Source of the DNA: an uncultured Dorea sp.
GTDB taxonomy: Bacteria; Bacillota; Clostridia; Lachnospirales; Lachnospiraceae
Direction: 5' to 3'
DNA length: 64,000 nt
NCBI GenBank assembly: GCA_900543415.1
Contig: UQRE01000004.1
Location: forward strand, 25,221-89,220
Below the pieces are notes generated by a model. It worked only from the letters and a program-made list of their open reading frames with translations. It searched no databases and was not told the DNA's origin. Each line of letters opens with the position of its first letter. The first letter of the stretch is position 1. The translations under genes and the position numbers were made by a program. Positions 45,033 to 53,739 of this stretch are shown here, in pieces.

Positions 45033-45734
45033 ATGAATCGAATGAATACAATGAAGGACATTCCAAATGCAGAGCGTCCGTACGAAAAATGCCTGAAACA
45101 GGGCGCCGAAGCTTTGAGTGATGCCGAACTTCTAGCAGTGCTTCTTCGCACCGGAACGAAGGGGGAAAATGTACTTGCATTGGCCAAAAGGCTTCTCTAT
45201 GAGGATGGAGGAGCGGGACTTCTGGGCATTCATCAGTTTTCATTTCAAAGTCTGATGAAGTTAAAAGGCATTGGTAAAGTGAAGGCAGTACAGATTCTCT
45301 GTCTGTCGGAACTGGCAAAGAGGCTTTCGAAAGCTTCTGTTGAGCCGAGACTTCGTTTTTCCTCATCCCAATCGGTGGCAGAATATTATATGGAAGACCT
45401 GCGGCATAGAAATCAGGAAGTGATGAAGCTTCTTCTGTTGAATTCCAAGGCGGAATTAATTGATGAGACGAACATATCCAAAGGGACAGTGAATGCGTCT
45501 CTTGTCACGCCAAGAGAATTGTTCGTGGAGGCACTGAAAAAAGAAGCAGTGTCTATGATTTTACTTCACAATCATCCGAGCGGAGATCCGACTCCCAGCA
45601 GGGATGATATTTTGACGACGAAAAGAATCAGCGAATGCGGTCTTTTGATCGGAATTGAGCTGTTAGATCATATTATTATTGGGAATAATTGTTATGTAAG
45701 CTTTCAAGAAGAAAATTTGCTTTGGAAAGGATAA
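45033..45734 (+). CDS. radC: RadC-family JAMM-domain protein
   Basis: 233 residues. An N-terminal helix-hairpin-helix part precedes a JAMM metalloprotease-like domain with H179-N180-H181-P-S-G-D185. RadC was once tied to DNA repair, but its function is unproven; the fold is that of a deubiquitinase-like protease. The ATG at 45033 has no normal SD: the nearest (GGTGGAG) lies more than 20 bp upstream. Internal ATGs at 45042 and 45051 are possible starts. It is placed before mreB, as in Bacillus. Confidence 0.9.
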   Translation: MNRMNTMKDIPNAERPYEKCLKQGAEALSDAELLAVLLRTGTKGENVLALAKRLLYEDGGAGLLGIHQFSFQSLMKLKGIGKVKAVQILCLSELAKRLSKASVEPRLRFSSSQSVAEYYMEDLRHRNQEVMKLLLLNSKAELIDETNISKGTVNASLVTPRELFVEALKKEAVSMILLHNHPSGDPTPSRDDILTTKRISECGLLIGIELLDHIIIGNNCYVSFQEENLLWKG

Positions 45735-45740
45735 GTTCAG

Positions 45741-46763
45741 ATGGTAAAAAATACATATGGACTGGATCTTGGTTCTTATGAGATTAAAGTCTATGACAAG
45801 AAAAAAGATACAATCTGGAAAGAGAAAAATGTCATTGCGATCAGAGACCAGCGGGAAATCTTCGCAGTAGGGGATACCGCTTATGAGATGTACCAGAAAG
45901 CGCCGGCTAATATCGAGGTTATTTTTCCGATGCAGGGAGGCGTAATCTCCAGATTCAACAACATGCAGTTCCTTCTTCAAAATCTGTTGAAGGAAGGTCG
46001 GCAGTTTGTGCGAGGCGCTGAATACGTGATCGCAGTTCCTACGGATGTGACTGAGGTGGAGAAGAAAGCATTCTTTGATCTGGTGATCCACTCTACAGCA
46101 AGAGCAAAAGAGGTAAATATTGTAGAACGTTCCATCGCGGATGCCATCGGACTTGGTCTTGATGTGACAGAAACAAAAGGAATGGTAATCGTGAACTTTG
46201 GCGGAGAGACAACGGAACTCTCTGTAATTGCAGGCGGCGGTCTTGTTCTAAACCGGCTTCTTAAAACCGGAGGGACACTCTATGATGAATCAATCGTTAC
46301 TTTAGTCCGTCACAGCCATGACTTTTTGATCGGGAGACAGACAGCAGAAGTATTGCGCAAAAGATTTGGAGTATTTACCGGAGAAACAGATGCTTCTCTG
46401 AATGTAGCCGGAAGAGATCTGATCACAGGCGTACCGATGCAGAAAAACATCTCTTATACTCTGGTGCGCGCGGCTCTTCGTGATCCGCTGCTGGAATGTG
46501 TCCGTGCGATTCATTCTATGATTGACCGGACACCGCCGGAAGTAAGAAATGCGATTCATAAGAATGGTATTTTCTTAACCGGTGGAATGGCTGCTATGCC
46601 GGGACTGGATACCTATATCAAAAAAGCAACAGGGCTTCCTGTCGCTGTGGCAAAAGACCCGGATGTCTGTGCTGTTCATGGACTTGAAAAGATCATCAAT
46701 TCCAAGGAATTGAGAAAACTTGCATTTTCAATGTTAGATGATAATTATAGGTGGATGAGATAA
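45741..46763 (+). CDS. mreB: MreB-like actin, rod-shape protein
   Basis: An actin-fold filament protein of 340 residues that guides side-wall synthesis at the membrane. Phosphate loops GLDLGSYEIKV (7-17) and VNFGGETTELSVIAGGG (the phosphate-2 region), plus LTGGMAAMPGL (adenosine region), are present. The N-terminal third is more divergent than usual for MreB, so a paralogue role is possible. It is followed by mreC after 1 bp. Confidence 0.88.
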   Translation: MVKNTYGLDLGSYEIKVYDKKKDTIWKEKNVIAIRDQREIFAVGDTAYEMYQKAPANIEVIFPMQGGVISRFNNMQFLLQNLLKEGRQFVRGAEYVIAVPTDVTEVEKKAFFDLVIHSTARAKEVNIVERSIADAIGLGLDVTETKGMVIVNFGGETTELSVIAGGGLVLNRLLKTGGTLYDESIVTLVRHSHDFLIGRQTAEVLRKRFGVFTGETDASLNVAGRDLITGVPMQKNISYTLVRAALRDPLLECVRAIHSMIDRTPPEVRNAIHKNGIFLTGGMAAMPGLDTYIKKATGLPVAVAKDPDVCAVHGLEKIINSKELRKLAFSMLDDNYRWMR

Positions 46764-46764
46764 T

Positions 46765-47640
46765 ATGAAAATTAGAAATCAATCTTCGCTTCCAAGTAAA
46801 TACTGGCTGTTGATCATTGCATTCTTCTGTGTTGTCCTGATGGGAATTGAGCATGCTACCGGAGGAAATGGTCCACTTACTTTTATTGCCAATTATACCG
46901 TCGTTCCTATGCAGAAGGGAATCAGTTACATGGGAATGTGGATCAGTGATGTGTCCAGTAACTTTGAAACGATGGAAGATATGCAGAAGAAAAACGACGA
47001 ACTTCAAAAAAAGGTAGATGACTTAACGATTGACAATACGAGACTGCGTCAAGACCAATATGAGTTGGAGCGTTTGCGGGAACTCTACAAACTGGACGAA
47101 AACTATTCCGATTACCAAAAGATAGGGGCACACGTCATTTCCAATAACGGAACAAACTGGTTCAATGATTTTACTATTGATAAAGGCAGTAATGACGGAA
47201 TCAAAGAAAACTGTAATGTTCTGGCAGGCAGTGGTCTGGCAGGTATTGTAACGGAAGTTGGACCGGATTATGCGAGAGTTCGTTCCATTATCGATGATTC
47301 CAGTAATGTAAGTGCGATGGTGTTGTCTACTTCAGACACTTGTATTGTCCGCGGAGATCTGAAGCTTGCTGCAGACGGAAGACTGAGATTTGAAAAACTT
47401 GCCAATAACGGAAATGAAATTGAAGTGGGAGAGCAGGTTGTGACTGCGCATGTCAGTGATCGATTTGTGCAGGGACTTTTCATCGGATATATCAGTGAAT
47501 TGGAATTGGATTCGAATAAACTTACTTATTCCGGTTACATTACACCGGCAGTTGATTTTAGTAAGCTGCAGGAAGTTCTTGTCATTACATCAACGAAGGA
47601 TGACTTGACTGCCCAGTCAGCAGCTAAGAAAGAGGAGTAG
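46765..47640 (+). CDS. mreC: Rod-shape protein MreC
   Basis: A bitopic protein of 291 residues: one membrane helix (13-27), a coiled coil (about 70-110) and the double beta-barrel outside domain that binds PBP2. The VISNNGTNWFNDFTIDKGSNDGI segment region is typical. It ends 5 bp before mreD, with AAAGAGGAG just upstream of that start. Confidence 0.93.
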   Translation: MKIRNQSSLPSKYWLLIIAFFCVVLMGIEHATGGNGPLTFIANYTVVPMQKGISYMGMWISDVSSNFETMEDMQKKNDELQKKVDDLTIDNTRLRQDQYELERLRELYKLDENYSDYQKIGAHVISNNGTNWFNDFTIDKGSNDGIKENCNVLAGSGLAGIVTEVGPDYARVRSIIDDSSNVSAMVLSTSDTCIVRGDLKLAADGRLRFEKLANNGNEIEVGEQVVTAHVSDRFVQGLFIGYISELELDSNKLTYSGYITPAVDFSKLQEVLVITSTKDDLTAQSAAKKEE

Positions 47641-47645
47641 TTCTT

Positions 47646-48164
47646 ATGAAACGAAAAGTGATCACATTTTTCATCATATTAATCTGTTTTCTTTTGGAAA
47701 GCACAGTTTTTTATAAGTTGAGATTCGCTTCAATCTGCCCGAACCTGATGATCATTACAACTGCATCTTTTGGGTTTATGCGCGGCAAGAAAAGCGGTAT
47801 GACCGTAGGTCTTATTTCCGGTCTGTTCGTAGATTTATTCTGGGGCGGAAGTCTTGGCTTCTATATGCTGGTCTATATGGTGATCGGTTATGTGAACGGA
47901 ATGTTTAAACGTCTGTTCTATGATGAGGATATCAAACTTCCTATCGCATTGATTGCTGCCAGTGAACTGGCTTATGGTGTAATTACTTATGTGGGTGTCT
48001 ATATGTTAAATGGAGATTTTCATTTTGGAACCTATCTTCTTCATATCATCATCCCGGAACTTGTATACACGATTCTGGCGACCTTAATTCTGTATCAGAT
48101 TATTCTGCAGATCAATCGGAAGCTGGAAACAGAAGAACAAAGGAGTGCAAGCAGATTTGTCTAG
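47646..48164 (+). CDS. mreD: Rod-shape protein MreD
   Basis: An integral membrane protein of 172 residues with five to six helices, partner of MreC in the elongasome. Sequence identity in the family is low; the call rests on position between mreC and the PBP2 gene, on the size, and on the GFMRGKKSGMTVGLISGLFVDLFWG helix pair. Its last bases overlap the PBP2 start. Confidence 0.9.
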   Translation: MKRKVITFFIILICFLLESTVFYKLRFASICPNLMIITTASFGFMRGKKSGMTVGLISGLFVDLFWGGSLGFYMLVYMVIGYVNGMFKRLFYDEDIKLPIALIAASELAYGVITYVGVYMLNGDFHFGTYLLHIIIPELVYTILATLILYQIILQINRKLETEEQRSASRFV

Positions 48165-51099
48165 TTTATGGAAACGTATCAAATCGGGGATTGCGGAAGT
48201 GCTAAAGTCCAGATTGTTTGTGGCTGTTATTGTATTTTGCATTATGTCCGCAGTACTGATACAACGTGTATTTTATCTTCAGATCGTCAAAGGTCAGGAA
48301 TATGTAGAGAACTATAAATTGCAGATTCAAAAGACCAAGGATGTGGAGGGCACAAGAGGAAATATATACGATCGAAACGGAAAGCTTCTGGCTTATAACG
48401 AATTGGCGTATTCTGTGACCATTGAAGATAATGGCGATTATGATTCAAAAGAGCAAAAAAATAAAGAGTTAAATAAAGTAATCCGTACAGTGATCGATAT
48501 GGTGGAATCAAATGGCGACACGGTGATCAATGATTTTGGAATTATTCTGAATAAAGATAATCAATACATGTTCACTGCGGAATCTGATACACAGAGACTT
48601 CGTTTTATTGCCGATGTGTATGGAAAAGCAACCATTGACAAATTGAAGGAGGAGCAGAAAAATCAGACGCCGGATGAGATTATCAAGTATCTCTGTACAG
48701 ACAAGCAATATGGTTATGGCATTAATCAGAAAAAATACAGCAAAGAAGAAGTTCTGAAGCTTATCAATATCCGTTATGCAATGTCACTGAACAGTTTCCA
48801 GAAATACATTGCTACAACGATCGCAGAAGATGTCTGCGATGAAACAGTGGCAGACGTTATGGAGAATCTGGATACACTCCAAGGTGTCAACGTAGAGGAA
48901 GAAGCTCTCAGACGTTATGCGGATAGCAAATGTTTTGCCAATATTATCGGATATACCGGCCAGATCTCCGTGGAAGAATACGATGCGCTCAGTAAGGAAG
49001 ACCAGAAAATCTACGACAAGAATGATACCATTGGTAAATCCGGGATTGAGCAGACAATGGACTCTTACCTTAAAGGAGAAAAGGGAGAAGTAAAACTGTA
49101 TGTCAACAATGTAGGTAAAGTCATTGAGACCATACAGGGAAAAAAGGCAAAAGCCGGAAATGATCTTTACCTTACTATTGATGCGGATCTTCAAGTGGCG
49201 GCTTATCATATCTTAGAGCAGGAGCTTGCCGGAATTCTGTTGTCTAAAATTCAGAATACACTGGACTATGACCGGACAAAGGCAGGGGATGCAAGTGATG
49301 TGATCATTCCGATAGGAGATGTGTATAATGCATTTCTCTCAAACGATATTTTAGATATGACACATTTTTCAGAAGAAGATGCCAAGGACACTGAGAAATC
49401 CGTATGGAATACATTTTCAGCCCGAAAAGAAGAGGTGTTGGAAAACCTGACATCGATTCTTGCAGATCCGTCTGCGAAGGCCTATAAAGATTGTTCCAAA
49501 GAAGTAAAAGCATATCTGTCTTTTATCGTCAATGACATGCTGAAAAGTAATACACAAGTATTATCTTCCGATGCCATTGATACAAATGACGAAACTTATA
49601 AGGCATGGCATAATGATGAATCAATCAATATTTATACTTATTTGAATTATGCAATCTCCAAAAACTGGATCGACAGCTCAAAGCTTGCGGACTACATGCC
49701 GGAAAGCGGAAAATATTCGGATTCTTCTGAAGTATATGAAGCACTGACTGCTTATATTACAGATTATATCAGTGACAGCAGCAGCTTTGATAAACTGATT
49801 TATAAATATATGATCAAAGCGGGTTCCATCACAGGACATCAAATCTGTCTTATGCTCTATGAGCAGGGAGTTCTTGATATAGAAGATGAGGAATATAACA
49901 GTCTGGCTGCCGGAAGTATGGGCGCTTATGACTTTATCCGCAATAAAATTGAGAATCTCGAAATTACACCGGGACAGTTGGGACTTGAGCCAAGTACAGG
50001 CTCTCTTGTCATGACAGATCCGAATAACGGAGATGTGCTTGCCTGTGTGTCCTATCCGGGATACGATAACAATCGTCTTGCCAATACAATGGATTCCGAA
50101 TATTACAATAAATTGCTTACAGACAGTGCAAGACCGTTTTATAATAATGCAACCCAGGAAAAGACGGCTCCGGGTTCTACCTACAAGCCGCTGGTTGCGA
50201 TTGCAGGTCTTACAGAAGGTGTGATCAACACTGAGTCAACCCTTCCATGTTCCGGCGTCTACAAGAAGGTAGAGCCGAATCCGAAGTGCTGGGCTTATCC
50301 AAATTCACACGGCAGTCTGACTGTTGCGCAGGCGATTGAACATTCCTGTAACAACTTCTTCTATGAAGTGGGATACCGGATGAGTCTTAAGGATCAGGGA
50401 ATTGCAAATATCGGTTCTGACACAGCAGATGGGGACAAGACAGCACAATATTATTCCAGTGATCTTGGAACCGATACTTTGAAGAAGTATGCGATTCAGT
50501 TCGGTTTGTCTGATACTTCCGGAATTGAAATCCCGGAGGCAGAGCCACAGATTTCAGATGAATCATCCGTACCTTCTTCAATCGGACAAGGTACCAATAA
50601 CTACACTACCAGTCAGCTTGCAAGATATATTACAACTGTTGCCAATAAAGGAACTGTATATGACCTGACACTTCTTGATAAAGTAACTACCTCGAATGGT
50701 AAGACTGTAAAAGAATATGAAGCTGAAGTCAAAAACACATTAGACGACATCCCTTCTTCTACGTGGAATGCAGTACACACGGGAATGCGAAATGTTGTTA
50801 AGGTAGAACACAATGCTGATATTTTTTCGGAACTGAACCGAAGCGGACTTGAATTGTCCGGAAAGACCGGTACCGCACAGCAAAGTAAAACACATCCTGA
50901 CCACGGTTTATTTGTTGGTTTCGCGCCAAGCGCAAATCCGGAAGTGGCGTTTGCGATCCGTATTGCAAATGGATACAGCTCTTCACGCGCTGCTGAAGTC
51001 GGAAGGGATGTTATAAAATACTATTACGGCAAAGCGCCGGCAGAAGAAATCATTACCGGAAAGGCTGCTCAAATCGGAAGCACATCCGGCGGTGACTAA
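48157..51099 (+). CDS. mrdA: Large PBP2 transpeptidase (class B PBP) with insertion
   Basis: The elongation transpeptidase, about 980 residues, some 300 longer than typical PBP2. A membrane anchor (about 18-40) precedes a pedestal; the catalytic motifs are STYK (S674, K677), SCN (730-732) and KTG (903-905). A segment of roughly 230 acidic, helical residues separates LTIDADLQVAAYHILEQ from TDPNNGDVLACVSYPGYD, where other PBP2s have no gap. C698, C711, H718 and C731 lie around the active site. The start is probably TTG 48157, 11 bp after AAGGAG; the GTG at 48145 overlaps that SD. Confidence 0.92.
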   Translation: MSSLWKRIKSGIAEVLKSRLFVAVIVFCIMSAVLIQRVFYLQIVKGQEYVENYKLQIQKTKDVEGTRGNIYDRNGKLLAYNELAYSVTIEDNGDYDSKEQKNKELNKVIRTVIDMVESNGDTVINDFGIILNKDNQYMFTAESDTQRLRFIADVYGKATIDKLKEEQKNQTPDEIIKYLCTDKQYGYGINQKKYSKEEVLKLINIRYAMSLNSFQKYIATTIAEDVCDETVADVMENLDTLQGVNVEEEALRRYADSKCFANIIGYTGQISVEEYDALSKEDQKIYDKNDTIGKSGIEQTMDSYLKGEKGEVKLYVNNVGKVIETIQGKKAKAGNDLYLTIDADLQVAAYHILEQELAGILLSKIQNTLDYDRTKAGDASDVIIPIGDVYNAFLSNDILDMTHFSEEDAKDTEKSVWNTFSARKEEVLENLTSILADPSAKAYKDCSKEVKAYLSFIVNDMLKSNTQVLSSDAIDTNDETYKAWHNDESINIYTYLNYAISKNWIDSSKLADYMPESGKYSDSSEVYEALTAYITDYISDSSSFDKLIYKYMIKAGSITGHQICLMLYEQGVLDIEDEEYNSLAAGSMGAYDFIRNKIENLEITPGQLGLEPSTGSLVMTDPNNGDVLACVSYPGYDNNRLANTMDSEYYNKLLTDSARPFYNNATQEKTAPGSTYKPLVAIAGLTEGVINTESTLPCSGVYKKVEPNPKCWAYPNSHGSLTVAQAIEHSCNNFFYEVGYRMSLKDQGIANIGSDTADGDKTAQYYSSDLGTDTLKKYAIQFGLSDTSGIEIPEAEPQISDESSVPSSIGQGTNNYTTSQLARYITTVANKGTVYDLTLLDKVTTSNGKTVKEYEAEVKNTLDDIPSSTWNAVHTGMRNVVKVEHNADIFSELNRSGLELSGKTGTAQQSKTHPDHGLFVGFAPSANPEVAFAIRIANGYSSSRAAEVGRDVIKYYYGKAPAEEIITGKAAQIGSTSGGD

Positions 51100-51170
51100 A
51101 GATAAACAAAGGATAATCCTATACAAAGCACAAGAGACAATACAAAATGAGTTATAGGAGGACATTATTC

Positions 51171-51962
51171 ATGGGTGAGGTTATTGTAATTACATCAGGA
51201 AAGGGCGGTGTAGGTAAAACAACTACAACCGCCAACATAGGAGCCGGTCTGTCACAGCTTGGGAATAAAGTTGTTGTGATCGACACGGATCTGGGACTTA
51301 GAAATCTGGATGTGGTAATGGGATTGGAGAATCTGATCGTCTATAATCTGGTAGATGTTATCGAAGGAAGCTGTCGCTTAAAGCAGGCATTGATCCGTGA
51401 TAAGAGATATGAAAATCTCTATCTTCTTCCATCCGCCCAGACAAAAGATAAGTCAGCTATATCACCGGGGCAGATGAAAAAACTCACATCGGAGCTAAAG
51501 GAAGAATTTGATTACATATTGCTTGACTGTCCGGCAGGAATTGAACAGGGATTCCAAAATGCAGTTGCCGGAGCGGATCGGGCGATTATTGTGACAACTC
51601 CGGAAGTCTCGGCTATAAGAGATGCCGACCGTATTATCGGTCTGTTAGAAAAAAGCGGCTTAAAAAACAATGACTTACTGATCAATCGTATTCGCATGGA
51701 TATGGTGAAGAGAGGAGATATGATGTCTGTCGATGATGTGACAGAAATTCTGGCAATCCCTCTTCTCGGTGCGATTCCGGATGATGAACAGGTTGTCATA
51801 GGTACAAATCAGGGGGAACCGGTTATCGGTCTTCACTCCCGGGCAGGAAAAGCCTATACAAATATTTGCAGACGTATTATGGGAGAAACTGTTTCATTTC
51901 TTAATCTGGAAGCAGAAAACAGTATTTTTTCAAAGCTCTCCGGGCTTTTCAGAAAAGAATAG
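51171..51962 (+). CDS. minD: Septum-site ATPase MinD
   Basis: A deviant-Walker ATPase that binds membrane and places the division septum, 263 residues. The loop GKGGVGKTT is at 10-18, and the C-terminal amphipathic helix (IFSKLSGLFRKE) is the membrane anchor. ATG 51171 has AGGAGG 8 bp upstream; the in-frame upstream ATG at 51147 has none. minE follows after 12 bp. No minC precedes it. Confidence 0.95.
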   Translation: MGEVIVITSGKGGVGKTTTTANIGAGLSQLGNKVVVIDTDLGLRNLDVVMGLENLIVYNLVDVIEGSCRLKQALIRDKRYENLYLLPSAQTKDKSAISPGQMKKLTSELKEEFDYILLDCPAGIEQGFQNAVAGADRAIIVTTPEVSAIRDADRIIGLLEKSGLKNNDLLINRIRMDMVKRGDMMSVDDVTEILAIPLLGAIPDDEQVVIGTNQGEPVIGLHSRAGKAYTNICRRIMGETVSFLNLEAENSIFSKLSGLFRKE

Positions 51963-51974
51963 GAGGGACTTGAA

Positions 51975-52187
51975 ATGTTAAAACAATCTTCTGTTTCTGT
52001 TGCGAAAAATCGTTTAAAAGCGTTGGTTACAAGTGACAGAGTTCAATGTCTCCCGGATTCTTATGAAAGTATCTGCAGGGAATTATACGAAACGATTTCA
52101 AAATATATCGAAATTGCAGAAGATGAATTTCAAGTAGAAATAGAGAGAACACATATATATATCAATTTTTTAGGAGAAGAAATTTGA
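51975..52187 (+). CDS. minE: Cell division topological specificity factor MinE (short)
   Basis: 70 residues, against about 85-90 in the classic protein. The N-terminal anti-MinCD helix region (KNRLKALVTSDR) and the C-terminal beta region (EFQVEIERTHIYINFLG) are both visible, so it looks functional but trimmed. It makes MinD oscillate or release the membrane. The TTG start of rodA overlaps its stop. Confidence 0.85.
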   Translation: MLKQSSVSVAKNRLKALVTSDRVQCLPDSYESICRELYETISKYIEIAEDEFQVEIERTHIYINFLGEEI

Positions 52188-53314
52188 GACTATCAAGATT
52201 TAGATTTACGAAACGATATCGGTTAAAAGATTACAACTGTATATTAGTTGCACTGGTAACAGCGCTATCGATCCTCGGTATTTTTGTAGTGGGAAGTGCA
52301 AAAGAAATATACCAGACAAAGCAAATATTTGGTGTTGTAGCCGGGCTTATCATTATGGTCGTTGTATCGTTGATTGATTATGTCTGGGTTTTAGATTTCT
52401 ATTGGCTGATTTACGGATTTGCAGTTCTCATCCTTGGGCTTGTTCTGGTGATCGGAACAGAAGTCAATGGTGCTACCAGATGGATCAATCTTGGATTTAC
52501 AACCTTTCAACCGTCAGAGCTTGCGAAGATTTTGTTGATTCTATTTTTTGCACGTTTTCTGATGAAGCATGAGGATGATCTGAATGACAAGGCGACTTTG
52601 TTTAAATATGCTGTTTTGTGCGGAATACCGTTGGTGCTCATTATCGCAGAACCGAATCTGTCCACAACAATCTGTACAGCGCTTGTTCTGTGTATCTTGA
52701 TCTATATTGCAGGATTAAGCTACCGGTTTATCTTAACGGTTCTTTTGATCTTAATCCCTACAGCGGTTATCTTTTTAAGTATTGCAGTACAGCCGAATCA
52801 ACCGTTTTTGAAAGATTATCAGCAGAAACGTATTCTATCTTTTCTGGAGCCTGAAAAATATGCGGATGACGGAGCTTATCAGCAGAACAACTCTGTCATG
52901 GCGATCGGTTCCGGACAGCTTACCGGCAAAGGGCTTAATAACAACACAACAACTTCTGTAAAAAACGGAAACTTCATTTTAGAGCCGCAGACAGACTTTA
53001 TCTTTGCGATTATCGGTGAAGAACTTGGTTTTGTGGGAAGTTGTATAGTTATTGCGTTGTTGCTGCTAATTGTGATACAATGTATTTTGACAGGGGCACG
53101 AGCCCAGAACCTCGCAGGAAAGATTATTTGCTGCGGGGTAGGAGGATTAATTGCAGTTCAGAGCTTTATTAATATTGGAGTTGCCACAGGACTGATTCCC
53201 AATACGGGTGTGCCGCTTCCGTTTGTCAGTTATGGACTGACCTCACTGGTCAGCTTATATATCGGTATCGGATTCGTATTGAATGTTGGATTACAACCGA
53301 AAAAATATCAATAA
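52184..53314 (+). CDS. rodA: SEDS glycosyltransferase RodA
   Basis: A polytopic wall polymerase, 376 residues with ten membrane helices, that works with the PBP2 encoded just upstream. Family marks: QPSELAKI (catalytic-region loop), DFIFAIIGEELGFVG and TGVPLPFVSYG near the end. TTG 52184 overlaps the minE stop and has AGGAG about 8 bp upstream. RodA rather than FtsW or SpoVE is inferred from context. Confidence 0.92.
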   Translation: MRLSRFRFTKRYRLKDYNCILVALVTALSILGIFVVGSAKEIYQTKQIFGVVAGLIIMVVVSLIDYVWVLDFYWLIYGFAVLILGLVLVIGTEVNGATRWINLGFTTFQPSELAKILLILFFARFLMKHEDDLNDKATLFKYAVLCGIPLVLIIAEPNLSTTICTALVLCILIYIAGLSYRFILTVLLILIPTAVIFLSIAVQPNQPFLKDYQQKRILSFLEPEKYADDGAYQQNNSVMAIGSGQLTGKGLNNNTTTSVKNGNFILEPQTDFIFAIIGEELGFVGSCIVIALLLLIVIQCILTGARAQNLAGKIICCGVGGLIAVQSFINIGVATGLIPNTGVPLPFVSYGLTSLVSLYIGIGFVLNVGLQPKKYQ

Positions 53315-53327
53315 GGAGTGATTTACA

Positions 53328-53723
53328 ATGAATATAGGGTTAATAGCGCATGATTCAAAGAAGGCGCTGATGCAGAATTTCTGTATCGCGTACCGTGGAA
53401 TCCTGAGTAAGCATAATCTGTTTGCTACCGGCACAACAGGAAGGCTGATCGAAGAAGTCACAAATTTGAATATCCATAAATATCTTGCAGGGCGTCTTGG
53501 CGGTCAGCAGCAGCTTGGTGCACAGATCGCTCAGAATGATATGGATGCGCTGATCTTTCTTCGCGAACCACATGCTCCAAAGCCGACAGAGCCGGACGTC
53601 AATGATGTGATTCGCTTGTGTGACATCTATAATATTCCAATCGCAACCAACCTTGCTACTGCAGAGCTTATTATTTTATCAATAGACAGAGGAGATCTTG
53701 ATTGGCGTGAGATGTACAAATAA
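53328..53723 (+). CDS. mgsA: MgsA-family protein with altered active site
   Basis: 131 residues with the methylglyoxal synthase fold: AHDSKK (H8, D9), the phosphate loop TGTTGRL and GRLGGQQQLGAQI. Classic MgsA turns dihydroxyacetone phosphate into methylglyoxal. Two of its catalytic residues are not here. Q60 stands where E. coli has catalytic Asp71 (GGDQQ), and T87 where it has His98. E80 replaces Asp91, while D90 matches Asp101 and H8-D9 match His19-Asp20. So the fold call is firm but the reaction is doubtful. A good SD (AAGGAGTG) precedes the ATG. Confidence 0.85.
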   Translation: MNIGLIAHDSKKALMQNFCIAYRGILSKHNLFATGTTGRLIEEVTNLNIHKYLAGRLGGQQQLGAQIAQNDMDALIFLREPHAPKPTEPDVNDVIRLCDIYNIPIATNLATAELIILSIDRGDLDWREMYK

Positions 53724-53739
53724 TTCCAGGAAAAAAAGG

